This document shows positions 9,871 to 19,014 of a DNA stretch of 20,964 nt, one piece after another. A program made the position numbers and the translations under genes. The stretch lies in NCBI GenBank assembly GCA_051453625.1, contig JBOZIK010000001.1:10868652-10889615 (forward strand), in the 5' to 3' direction. The notes beneath the pieces are model-generated. The model was given only the letters and a program-made list of their open reading frames with translations, had not been told where the DNA came from and ran no database searches. Source of the DNA: Welwitschia mirabilis. Lineage: Eukaryota; Gnetophyta; Gnetopsida; Welwitschiales. Numbering within the stretch: position 1 is the stretch's first letter; every line of letters starts with the position of its first letter.

Positions 9871-10917
9871 GTGAGGCATTCAACTAGAGCTACATGTTCA
9901 CTAGATAGGTATTCTCCATTATTACATTATGTTCATTATACTAATTGTGGAGAGCTTGAAATAGTACAAGAGGCTTTATCTTATGTTGCTGCTGCCAAGT
10001 GGAAGGCAACTATGGAGAAGGAATGGAAATCTTTACAGGACAATAAAACTTGGGAGTTGGTTACTTTGTCCAAGAGGCACAAAGCTCTACATAGCATGTA
10101 TATCTTTAGAATAAAAGATGAGGCTTATGGGAAGAAGTACTACAAGACTAAATTGGTAGTAAGAGGTTATGCCCAAAATCCAGGTATTGATTTTATAAAA
10201 ATCTTTCTCTTGTTGTAAAGCATTCATAAATTAGGATAGTTCTTTCTTTGGTTGCTTGCTTAGAGATAGAACAATTTGATATTAAGATAACATTTCTAAA
10301 TGGGGACCTTGATGAAGAGATCTATTTGCATCAGCCAAAGGGGTATTTAGACCAGCAAAGTTATAATCTAATTTGCAGGATATAAAAGAGCTTATATGAC
10401 TTGAAACAAGATCATAGACAATGGTATAAAATGTTTGATACATTCATGAAGGAATAGTATTTCCAGAGAAGTTAGTTTGACCACTATGTTTACTTCTTTG
10501 GAAGTGTTGCACATAAATGTGTCATTCTGCTTTTGTATGTAGATGAAATGTTGGTTGTAAGGAATAATGTGACTAAAATTAAACATTTAAAAACAACCAA
10601 TGAGTAAGCAATTTGAGATGAAAGATGTTAGACAGGCTAATAAAATTTTGGGGATGAGGATAATTAGAGAGATAAAGCAAAATAAGATGTGGCTTAGCCA
10701 AAGTGATTATATTGGCAAAGTTCTTCAGTGTTTTGGCATGTTAGATGTAAAACTAGTAAGTACACCATTGGCATCACATTTTAAGTTGTCAAAAGAATAT
10801 TGCCCACATTCAAATGAAGAACTTGATAAATTTGAAAAGGTTTCCTACACTTCTACAGTGGAATCTCACATGTATGCAATGATATATACTCCTCCTGATA
10901 TTGCTTACATTGTATGA
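9871..10917 (+). pseudogene. Copia reverse transcriptase, broken
   Basis: It begins with the conserved lead-in EALSYVAAAKWKATMEKEW and NKTWELV (about 9968-10060), then KYYKTKLVVRGYAQNPGIDF (10136-10195). After a frameshift come FDIKITFLNGDLDEEIYLHQ (10276-10335, first catalytic aspartate kept) and LYDLKQ. The YVDD active-site box reads YVDE at 10536-10547, followed by MLVV. The C-terminal part EMKDVRQANKILGMRI runs on through LSQSDYIGKVLQCFGM and STPLA, then YTPPDIAYIV, to a TGA at 10915-10917. Stops occur at about 10384, 10457 and 10474 besides the frameshift near 10200. The whole region is recognisable as RVT_2-type copia RT but cannot give an active enzyme. Confidence 0.9.
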
Positions 10918-11125
10918 GTGGTTAGCAAATTTATGATAAACTATGGTTGGAACCATTGGCTTGTTGTTAAGTGGATTCTTAGATATTTGAAAGTAACACA
11001 AAAGGACTACTTATGCTTTTGGGGTGGTGATTTATCCATTTAAGTATTTTTGGATGTAAATTTTGCAATAAAATCGAATAATAGATGTTCTTCTACTAGT
11101 TATGTATTCACGCTCACAGGGGTAG
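10918..11125 (+). pseudogene. Copia RT-RNase H connection and first half of RNase H
   Basis: The frame continues past the TGA with SKFMINYGWNHW, then KWILRYLKVTQKD (family: ilRYLkgT) and GGDLSI, stop, VFLDVNFA (family: GysDaDwag; first RNase H aspartate region), and CSSTSYVFTLTG (family: rrStsGyvf.l.g). The similarity ends abruptly at 11125, where the 4-kb insert begins. RNase H would remove the RNA template during cDNA synthesis. Confidence 0.85.
11121..11125 (+). other. Left copy of probable target site duplication (GGTAG)
   Basis: GGTAG sits at the point where copia RNase H similarity stops. A near copy, GGCAG, sits at 15147-15151 where it resumes. Skipping the insert and one copy keeps the RNase H reading frame without loss or gain of codons, which is what a 5-bp duplication from a nested insertion predicts. 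Confidence 0.6.
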
Positions 11126-11683
11126 TATTACAATCCAGTTTTGGGTTGATCTTAAAAGCATGAAATTCTTTTAGATTAAAACTAAATTACATTATAGTAC
11201 ATAAACATCATAATGGATTGATTAGATTATGACTGAGAGACTTACCTCTCTGTTACCCATAGGATATATATCCAGTGAACTATGTAATGATAGCTCTCCT
11301 AGGTAATACTATAACCATTCTTAAGGTTAGTTAAAAATCCAAATTAGGAGTACATAAAAGAAGTGTATAGGTTATGATCAAGTGGTTGGTTGCATCAATA
11401 GCTAAGAAACCATGCTTATGTAATCCTCATCTGGAGGAGTTCAAACCATACATAGTTCTATCTTAGACCTTGTTCTAATCTCTATCAACATGCATAAAAT
11501 GAATCAAAGTCATTTATGTCAATAGGCATGTGAAAATCCTAGACATGAAAGACTGCAAGGAATGATGCAAAAACTCAATATTCAAATCAACATCAATAGG
11601 TATTACATACATATAAATAGACATATGCATAATAGCTATATATGTAAAAGTATAGGAGACAACCTATCAAGATCTCTTGAGGT

Positions 11684-12612
11684 TGTAACATCCAATCCTA
11701 TTAAAGAATCCTAATGCATGAATAAAGATAATACACATGTATATTAATATAAATCAAATATATGGGCACCCAAACATTTATATATAGTAAACCCCCTGGT
11801 CACTTGGCCAAAATATCTATTAATAACCTCTATTACCAAGCATAAGAGACCCCTCATATCTCACTAGCGTCTTGGTAAAAGCTAATGGGGGAAAAGTATC
11901 ATAATAGTATGTCATTACAGTGAACTCATGCAAAAATATGATTAACACATACACATGCATACATACACATGCACACATCATTTCGGCAGGGTACCCCTTA
12001 GCTCCTTTTTCTATAACATAACATAATGAATCTAATAATATATAAAAATAAAATGCCAAAGATAATAGCCTGAGTGCCACTTATTAAGTCACTAATCTTA
12101 ACAAACTTAATTCAGGAGAAATCAAAGGATAAAGGTCACTAATCAAATGCGTAATTATTTTAATGAGCATCATAGAATAATTACCTAGAAAGCGTTAAGA
12201 ATACTAGAAGCAACCATGATCATTGGAGACTGTGCTAAGACCTGCATCATTGTATAGCTATACTATGCATAACATAATTGCATTAATCATAAAAAAACAC
12301 CATTATCATAGGTTGAAAACACATAACTACTCCTTTTAAAATGCTAACATAATAAAACTAAGTCTATAAATTAGATTACTCACAATGCTAATTGAATAAT
12401 AAGTGGGAATTCAATCATATTATGTTCTATATACATGTATGTTTATCTATCTCTAAGGGCAATCACAAACTATATATGCTTTCTATTGGGTTTAAGGTAG
12501 TTTCCAATTTTTTGTCATGATTTTTATTAACAATATCTTCTAGATCATTTTGACTTGATCGATGTCCTTATTGACAAAAATTGACATGTGTACGCGCGCG
12601 CGCGCCTGCCCG

Positions 12613-12654
<42 letters not shown>

Positions 12655-13697
12655 AAGTTATTAATTGTAGTTCTTAATGTCTTAATTTAATATTTTAAAC
12701 TATTTCATTACATATAACTTTACTTCAATGATGTAATTTACATTGTTACTAGAACTACGGCTTAAGTGTTTTCCATTCCTTATTATTAACATCATTTCCT
12801 TCCTAGGCTAGGTACATAAATAAATTAAGACCAAGTAGGTATTGATAGAAGTGTAATCAGTGGAGAAGTGCAATGGCCTTTTTCTCTATCCCCAATCCCT
12901 CCTATCCAAGATAGGTTAGGAGAATGATCACAAGGCCTAATGAGGTAAAGATGATACATTCAAGGTTTTTAACATTTCAAATGCTAAGACAAAATAAATT
13001 TAATAGGCAAGACTGAAATAGTACTAAAAGAAAAAGCCATAATCTTAATAATACCACTAGCATCTTAAAATCTTAATACAAGAAGTGTATTTGGTTCATA
13101 AGCTCTCTATCTAAAACACTATAATAGGTAAGTTAAGAAACTTAAATACTAGTATAAAACAAGTATGACATAGAGAAAATTAAAGATGTTGCCCTCACAA
13201 GATTATCAAGTACTTTTGATAGAATGGAATAAGATAAATGAAGCTTAAGCGCATTGAGATGTATTGCACAATGAATAGTGGAATAAAACGTTAAAACAAG
13301 TAGATATGCATATAGAAAAGAGGCTATGTAGCTTATCACTTCGATAATTTACTTAGGAAACAATTTATGTGAAGCAGACCCAAAAGTTATTTTGCGAGTC
13401 ATTTTAAAATTTTAAAGGCCTAGGTTATTTCAGGAAAACAAACAATTTTATATAATATGTCCAAAGGTCATATTATATATATTCACCTCATGATTCCTAA
13501 GATCAAAGGATTTCCAATGAATAATTATATCTTACGTATCTAGTAGTACTATCTTTTAAGCATTTGTTTTAACCATTATAATTATAATTGTACCTTAGGT
13601 ATCTATATGATTTGCTTGATGCTATTGATTCTCTCTTTACGTTCTTAGTTCTCGCTTAGATTTGCTTGATTAGTGATGATCCTTTGGGGGCGTAACA
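11684..13697. repeat. Possible ~2.0-kb gypsy-type LTR
   Basis: The stretch starts TGTAACATCCAATCC and ends GGGGGCGTAACA, i.e. TG...CA with the TGTNAC-type inverted ends common in plant gypsy LTRs. It holds no coding frame and includes the CG/CA microsatellite. The 5-base flanks (GAGGT and CTACA) do not match, and no primer-binding site or polypurine tract adjoins either end, so it may be a damaged solo LTR or a chance pairing of ends. Confidence 0.3.
12593..12650. repeat. Compound (CG)n-(CA)18 microsatellite
   Basis: An alternating CG run (12593-12605) is followed by a short C-rich bridge (CTGCCCGCC) and then (CA)18 at 12615-12650. Both parts are alternating purine-pyrimidine tracts, the sequence type that most readily adopts Z-DNA. 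Length here is likely variable between individuals. Confidence 0.97.
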
Positions 13698-13869
13698 CTA
13701 CAAATCCCTATCATGTCATACAGTAGCAAGGTTTTTCACAGAGCTAGTAGAATGTGTTATGCTTGATAAATTAACATAGTGTTAACACATTAGTAATGAT
13801 TGTGAACAAAGCAAGGATTGTGTCAAAAATAAAATAAAATATTCTCCTATAGTCTACAAGAATTGTAGT
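13698..13869. other. Spacer before the CpG-richer block
   Basis: No gene or repeat was recognised. The sequence shifts from AT-rich to more balanced composition near 13870. Confidence 0.4.
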
Positions 13870-14142
13870 TACATAGAGAATGAAAATTTAGAGTTGCTTG
13901 TTCTTACTTGTAGAAAGGGGACCATTTGCCCCGTAAGCATTGTAGTCAACGCTCGTCGTAGTATCTCGTGGAAGCACCAGATATCTGTTTGCCAGCGCAG
14001 GCGAGGGGCGCAAGGATACCACCCTGGTAAAAGCCATGACAGCCATTAATGAACAGGCGAGATGAGAGAACATAGCTAAAAGGAGCCACAGAGGAGGTTT
14101 GGCTCTGTAAAATGAATGCTGTAGAGCGAAAAGCCCTTCTGC

Positions 14143-14322
14143 TCAAGGAATATCGTCGCTACAGTGTCTCCTAAAGCTCTTCCTACGATCCCATCTTGTG
14201 ATGAAGCTGGATGACAGGCCATGAATGATGCCATCGCCTGTGATGCCGACATTGGAAGCGCCCTGCACTAAAATGACGTAACAGCGGCTGCTTTCACATG
14301 GGAAATCCCTGTCTGAGGATCC
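14143..14322 (-). pseudogene. Fragment resembling a pectin-lyase-fold / GH28-like plant glycosidase
   Basis: A minus-strand frame of 59 codons, closed by TAA upstream (14323-14325) and TGA downstream (14143-14145), reads DFPCESSRCYVILVQGASNV and then GITGDGIIHGL. Plant polygalacturonase-like proteins of the right-handed beta-helix fold have a repeat of the form '...P..SRWY..I....a.nvgItG.GiIdGqG...', and this fragment follows it closely, with C in place of the usual W and H in place of D. It continues with SSFITRWDRRKS before the frame breaks. Catalytic residues of such enzymes lie further C-terminal and are not present. The assignment rests on recalled family patterns and needs a database search. 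Confidence 0.5.
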
Positions 14323-14937
14323 TTATAAAGCCAAACCAAATTCAATGATCAGAAGCGCTTATCGGGTTCGGAATTCGGGTTTGGGAATCTTGAAAAATTC
14401 TCAATTCATTCACTTGAAAATTTAGTATGGTTTCAGCGATCTATAAAATTTTTGGAAGACAGCCCAATACAGTAAAGTCTATTGCCTCTCAAACAAGTAA
14501 TTATTTAAAAATAGCAAAAACGTTTCAGAGAAGCAGTAGAATGATCATTTTCCCTGCTGGATTCAGAGTAGCAATGCACCAGTACTGTTTCTCTGCTATA
14601 CAGAAAGGCATGCCTCTCATCTTTGTGGCTTCCTATATCACATCTCTTCCTCGACTTCCCTGTTAAGTCAAAAGCATCCACCGCTTGTGCGCCTGCATGA
14701 CCTCTGTCTTCCATTTGCTTCTGATAACGCTTTCTCTGTTAGTGCATCCTCTAAAAACCGATTCGTTCTCAGCTTTCTCTGCCTTGATTTTTCTCGTCTC
14801 TAATTCAACTTCTATCTTCTCTAATGCCCAAGAAAAATAATCACTAGATCTTTGATACTATCATCGAAGCTCTATTAGGATCTCACCATACCAATTCTTG
14901 CAGGTTAGTCTGTGGCTAAAAATGGAAAGGAAAGAAG

Positions 14938-14945
14938 TATTTATA
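14938..14945 (-). promoter_or_regulatory. Minus-strand TATA box in the nested insert
   Basis: On the minus strand the sequence reads CTATAAATACTTC, then a pyrimidine-rich stretch ending TTTTTAG about 10-25 bases on. TGGTATGGTGAGATCC follows at about 14898-14883. The order TATA box then TGGTAT resembles the R-U5/primer-binding-site region of an LTR element, though only the first six bases match an initiator-Met tRNA site. Confidence 0.3.
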
Positions 14946-15146
14946 GATCTGCTACACGAAGAGACAGAGAGTAAATTTATGGCCTCTGAAGCTTCCTTGT
15001 ACTTCCTTTTACTTGCTTCTCCTCAAACAGATTCTCTGGGATGTTATTACTGCACCTCATGAATGATGATGTTTTCATGGCACACACTTCAATTTTATGA
15101 ACGGCACATGCCCCAAAGCAACTATAGGGAAAATTGAGGTGTTATA

Positions 15147-15534
15147 GGCAGTAATTAGTTGGTTGTCTCAATTGCAACTGTTAGTGACTTTGTCTACCAC
15201 TAAAGCAAAATATGTGACGCTTATAGAAGCTTGCAAAGAGATTATTTGATTGCACATGTTTCTTACTTCATTTGGTTTAAAACAAGGCAAATATTCTGTG
15301 TTTTGTGATAGTCAAAATGCAATACATTTTGATAAGAATTTTAGCCTTTTATGCTAGAATAAAACACATTGATATTAGATTTTATTTTATAAGAGAAATT
15401 GTTGAATGTGGATTGATTAACATTCAAAAGATTCATACAAAGTTTAATGTTACTGATTCTCTTACAGAGGTGGTGGTAATGCAAAAGCATAACTTCTATA
15501 AAGAAAAGCTTGAAGTTGCCAAACCTAAGTAATG
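15147..15534 (+). pseudogene. Second half of copia RNase H
   Basis: Similarity resumes with AVISWLSQLQLLVTLSTTKA, then KYVTLIEACKEII (family: STtEAEYvAl.eA.kE; here the E of the TEAEY box is K). Next come FGLKQGKYSVFCDSQNAIHF (third RNase H aspartate in CDSQNA), and after a frameshift near 15345 RIKHIDIRFYFIREIVECGL and KFNVTDSLTE (family: kHIdirYHfiRe...; n.aDi.TK). Stop codons include one at 15247-15249; TAA at 15530-15532 lies close to the expected pol end. This places the insertion precisely between the two halves of RNase H. Confidence 0.88.
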
Positions 15535-15602
15535 GACAACAAAGGGACACTTTGAAGCAACGCATCTCTTTTAATTCTTAGAGGCTAGTTGGATTTGTCT
15601 TC

Positions 15603-15613
15603 AAGGGGAAGAA
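15603..15613 (+). promoter_or_regulatory. Copia polypurine tract
   Basis: AAGGGGAAGAA lies immediately before the LTR start TGTTGG (15615). In copia elements a tract of this form primes plus-strand cDNA synthesis. Its place between the pol end and the LTR is as expected. Confidence 0.75.
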
Positions 15614-15614
15614 T

Positions 15615-15985
15615 TGTTGGAGTTGAAGTTAAATCCTCTTTTATATCTTCTAGTTTTTTTCCTTGTTGTAGCACTTTGTTTGTAAAGTGTATTTCTCTTT
15701 TATATTATAAAGTGAGAGGGGGTTATTTATCAAGTCAACATAAAATTAGGTTTTTAAACCTAAAGTGAGCCTATTTAAAGAGAAGGGTTTTGAGGAAGAA
15801 GTAAGACATTCTGAACACTCTAGCTATTGAGGATGGCTTGTGTCTTTGGATTATTTCTCGAAATCTAAAGAAAGCTCTGCATTGCTTTCGTGGTTTTTCC
15901 CCACATTAGGGTTTCCATGTAAATTTCTGTGTACTGTTTTACTTTTTGTTTATCCTATTTTTCACTACTATTTTTAATAATAGGT
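15615..15985 (+). repeat. Copia 3' LTR (right end approximate)
   Basis: It starts TGTTGGAGTTG right after the polypurine tract. TATTTAAAG (15772-15780) is a likely TATA-like element, followed by leader-like sequence ending in a T-rich stretch (ACTTTTTGTTTATCC) typical of plant copia U5/R. The 5' partner LTR is not in the window, so the right end and target duplication cannot be fixed; it probably falls between about 15960 and 15990. Confidence 0.65.
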
Positions 15986-17893
15986 CACTTTAGATCAGTG
16001 CATTATGAACCACTTCAAATTAATGCAAAGAGGATTGCCTTGGATTGTGATCCAAAGCCTTCAGATAGAGATCTAAATAGAATTGCGATTCAGAACCAAT
16101 CAGAGCTTTTTTCCTAGATCAAGATCTAGATCGCCCCAGATTGTAACATGGACTTGCATTTCACAACTATGGCTTACACTATTCTAGAGTGGACCCTCTT
16201 ATAGATTCATTGTTCTTATACATTTCAAATTCTAAATTTGGATTGTGCAAAGGCTACATCACTCAGGATTAATATTTAAGTAGATAGCCGCCATGGCAAC
16301 TAGTCGTCACGAGATCTATGAATAGACTAAAACTCAGCCATTTGCTATGTTAGGGGTGACTGTAGGAGATTAGTTACTACCTATCTAAGGGGTGAATAAC
16401 CAACGCACTATTAAAAAAAAGATGAAATTAGTCATGCACAATAGGCGTATGACCTTGCTAAAACCCATGAACATTTCTTCTTTTCTGCCAAGTCATGAAC
16501 ATTTCTTCTTTAGCACGAACAGAATTTCTTTGTAGTGCACAGACAAAGTGAACTAAGTTAGGTAAACTATGAACATTTCTTCTTTGGAGCTTTACGATAG
16601 ATGAATAATGAAGCGAATGAACTGAACGAAGATAGGAAAAACAAAGAGGCAATGAATGAAGAACAACAAAGACAAATGAAGACAAATAGCAAACATCAGG
16701 GTTAGGTCTTTGGCTTGGTCTTTACTACTATCTTTGCATCATTAGCTACACATTCATAAGCTCATTTTTCACATAAGTATACATATACAATTTCATTTGC
16801 GTCCAAGTTAAATAACTTTTGTATGTGATTGAAGAAGGATAGGAAATTCACATGGTCTTCTTACATTGTCTTCTATTTTCAGGCTTTGTTCAGCTGACAA
16901 ACTTCTTAAGTGTCTTTTTAATAGACTTTTATTTTAATTGCCCAAGCATTCTATGTTGTTGAGATAAGGATTTATCTTCCCACACGCACTAGTTCATCTT
17001 CCTTTTGTACCAGGAATTAAATTCTGACCCTAGGATAATATCCCATGGTTCTATATGGTAATAGAGATGGGTTACTCACCCAGTTATCTTAAGAAATGTA
17101 GATTTAGGATGGTAAATGCTGTAAATAGTATGCTAGAAAATGAAATAATTGTTATGTTTCTTATCTCACTTAAAATAAGAAGGAAGAATAAGAAGTAACC
17201 TATTAAACTCTTAAGTGTAGTTTGGTCATTGGGGATATCTATATCTGAGTCCAAGAATGAGCATAGTTTAGGTGATCTTTCATGACATTAAGCTAAGGTA
17301 GCTGAGAAGTACCTATCAAGGTACACTGTAGAGGTATGAAGATAATACCTACAGAATTTCCTTACAAAATATGCAACCTACACGTGACATCCATTAACAT
17401 CATAAAATTTTTGCAATGAGAGAGTATTTGATTAGCAACATGATAAGTAATTAAATAAATAAAATAATTATATATTTACATATTATATGAAGGTCAATAA
17501 GTAAAATCACTATAATGTGATTACATCTGACAATGAACTGAAGAAATGAGAAAATGTTATACTATGAGATAAAAGATGGTTTATGAAAATACATCAACTT
17601 AGAGTTTTTACAATAGAATTCAAAATCTAACAATATTTAGATATTACATAACAATGTGATAATATATGACAAACTAAGTAATCCATCATTTTCTGAAACT
17701 TTCTTCACTTGTAGATAAAACTATTAATATTTCTTACATCATGGTGAATTAGTAGCCATAATATAAAAAATAAATTTGTTGTTTCACATTTAAAGGCAAT
17801 TGTCTTAATCCATAAAAGGATCTGTTTAACTTACAAACTAAAAATTTGTTTTCATGTTTACTCCAAACCTTTTTAGTTTTATGATTTAAATTT
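15986..17893. other. Non-coding stretch with a short repeat cluster
   Basis: No protein family was recognised. Points seen: AAGGGGTGAATAACCAACGC near 16386-16405, which on the minus strand reads like a motif I associate with leader regions of plant LTR elements (weak recollection); the 17-bp repeat cluster at 16467-16585; and AT-rich sequence from 17100 to the gap. Short open frames here have no support as genes. Confidence 0.45.
16467..16585. repeat. Three dispersed copies of a 17-bp repeat
   Basis: ATGAACATTTCTTCTTT occurs exactly at 16467-16483, 16495-16511 and 16569-16585, with a degenerate fourth (CGAACAGAATTTCTTTG) near 16516. The spacing is irregular (28 and 74 bases start to start), so it is not a simple tandem array. 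Confidence 0.9.
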
Positions 17894-18533
17894 NNNNNNN
17901 NNNNNNNNNNNNNNNNNNNNNNNNNNNNNNNNNNNNNNNNNNNNNNNNNNNNNNNNNNNNNNNNNNNNNNNNNNNNNNNNNNNNNNNNNNNNNNNNNNNN
18001 NNNNNNNNNNNNNNNNNNNNNNNNNNNNNNNNNNNNNNNNNNNNNNNNNNNNNNNNNNNNNNNNNNNNNNNNNNNNNNNNNNNNNNNNNNNNNNNNNNNN
18101 NNNNNNNNNNNNNNNNNNNNNNNNNNNNNNNNNNNNNNNNNNNNNNNNNNNNNNNNNNNNNNNNNNNNNNNNNNNNNNNNNNNNNNNNNNNNNNNNNNNN
18201 NNNNNNNNNNNNNNNNNNNNNNNNNNNNNNNNNNNNNNNNNNNNNNNNNNNNNNNNNNNNNNNNNNNNNNNNNNNNNNNNNNNNNNNNNNNNNNNNNNNN
18301 NNNNNNNNNNNNNNNNNNNNNNNNNNNNNNNNNNNNNNNNNNNNNNNNNNNNNNNNNNNNNNNNNNNNNNNNNNNNNNNNNNNNNNNNNNNNNNNNNNNN
18401 NNNNNNNNNNNNNNNNNNNNNNNNNNNNNNNNNNNNNNNNNNNNNNNNNNNNNNNNNNNNNNNNNNNNNNNNNNNNNNNNNNNNNNNNNNNNNNNNNNNN
18501 NNNNNNNNNNNNNNNNNNNNNNNNNNNNNNNNN
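17894..18533. other. Assembly gap (640 N)
   Basis: A run of N bases; sequence is undetermined. Any open frame across it is an artefact. Confidence 0.99.
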
Positions 18534-19014
18534 AAAGGATCTAATGTCATGTCTTAATCCAAAATAATCTATATATTTCATCTTTGATTTATCAACATTG
18601 TTCTCTTGCTTATGTGTTATTAACTTTTAAAAAATAAGCCATCATTAAGCCATGTCTTTTCAAGTGGACCATCTCTAGTCCATACTCCATACATCTTCAT
18701 GAGACTGCCAAATAGATACATCTTGAAAGGGTTCATCATGCATAGAATTATAAAGACTTCATCAATAGTAATGATGGAAATGCTTTTCATACCTTGAGAT
18801 CACTTTGTCCAACCATTTTAATTACTTATTTTTCAATATTCTTTACTAATTTCTAATTTCCATTCCTCAAAAAATTGCATTTAAGGGTGTTCCTTAGATA
18901 TTTAAATTATGTTTTTTTTACTTTTAATTAACTTTAATGTTTTCTTGGTTTTAATGTATGACAATATCTAATTTAAAATTTGCAATTGATCTCTATTTAC
19001 AGTGATTAAACATA
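18534..19014. other. AT-rich flank upstream of the hAT pseudogene
   Basis: No gene was recognised. It may include the 5' non-coding part of the hAT element, but no terminal inverted repeat or 8-bp duplication could be identified without the other end of the element. Confidence 0.4.

Larger units (their letters stand above)
13870..15060 (-). other. CpG-richer, gene-like block inside the insert
   Basis: Base composition changes clearly here, with many CpG dinucleotides (for example around 13930-14020 and 14130-14290), unlike the AT-rich, CpG-poor repeats on both sides. The minus strand carries a TATA box (14938-14945), short open frames and a piece resembling a pectin-lyase-fold enzyme (14322-14143). 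One 52-codon minus-strand frame (about 14855-14670) is rich in K and E (EKIEVELETRKIKAEKAENE), a coiled-coil-like pattern of unknown identity. It may be a host gene fragment captured by the insert or the relic of an independent gene. Frames downstream of 14143 could not be assigned. Confidence 0.5.
11126..15146. mobile_element. 4.0-kb nested insertion in copia RNase H, probably an LTR-type or composite element
   Basis: The insert starts TATTACAATCC and ends TTGAGGTGTTATA. The ends are imperfect inverted repeats (12 of 19 positions match when the right end is reverse-complemented). They look like plant gypsy LTR ends of the TGTAACACCCC / GGGTGTTACA kind in which terminal G and C have mutated to A and T. 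The 5-bp flanks GGTAG/GGCAG fit an LTR-retroelement duplication. No gag-pol was recognised inside. Contents are AT-rich sequence (11126-11683), a possible 2-kb LTR (11684-13697), spacer DNA, and a CpG-richer block with a plant gene fragment (13870-15060). Type and orientation are undecided. Confidence 0.6.
8961..15985 (+). mobile_element. 5'-truncated Ty1/copia retrotransposon, split by a nested 4-kb insert
   Basis: Plus-strand fragments follow copia pol order: integrase core, linker, reverse transcriptase, first half of RNase H (to 11125), then after an insertion the second half of RNase H (15147-15534), a polypurine tract (15603-15613) and a 3' LTR starting TGTTGG at 15615. The integrase-before-RT order separates it from gypsy elements. 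Gag, protease, the integrase zinc finger and the 5' LTR are missing. The element ends on the left against the LINE ORF2 start. Many stops and frameshifts show it is dead. Confidence 0.88.

Noticed and set aside
11820-12080. Minus-strand open frame with C/V/H-rich run
   Set aside because: The cysteine-valine-histidine run comes from a simple ACACATGCATACATACACATGC-type repeat on the plus strand, not a protein domain.
13142-13339. Minus-strand open frame with hydrophobic translation
   Set aside because: The hydrophobic look follows from AT-rich codons; no motif was seen and it lies in the non-coding part of the nested insert.
14355-14385. Possible tRNA B-box (GGTTCGGAATTC)
   Set aside because: No matching A-box, acceptor stem or anticodon arm could be placed around it.
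15929-16117. Plus-strand open frame of 62 codons
   Set aside because: It starts inside the copia 3' LTR and runs past its end; there is no family similarity and the composition looks non-coding.
16285-16325. GCCGCCATGG, a Kozak-like start
   Set aside because: The frame stops after about ten codons and nothing downstream looks coding; judged a chance match.
17879-18581. Two long open frames on the minus strand
   Set aside because: They consist almost wholly of undetermined bases across the assembly gap and carry no coding information.
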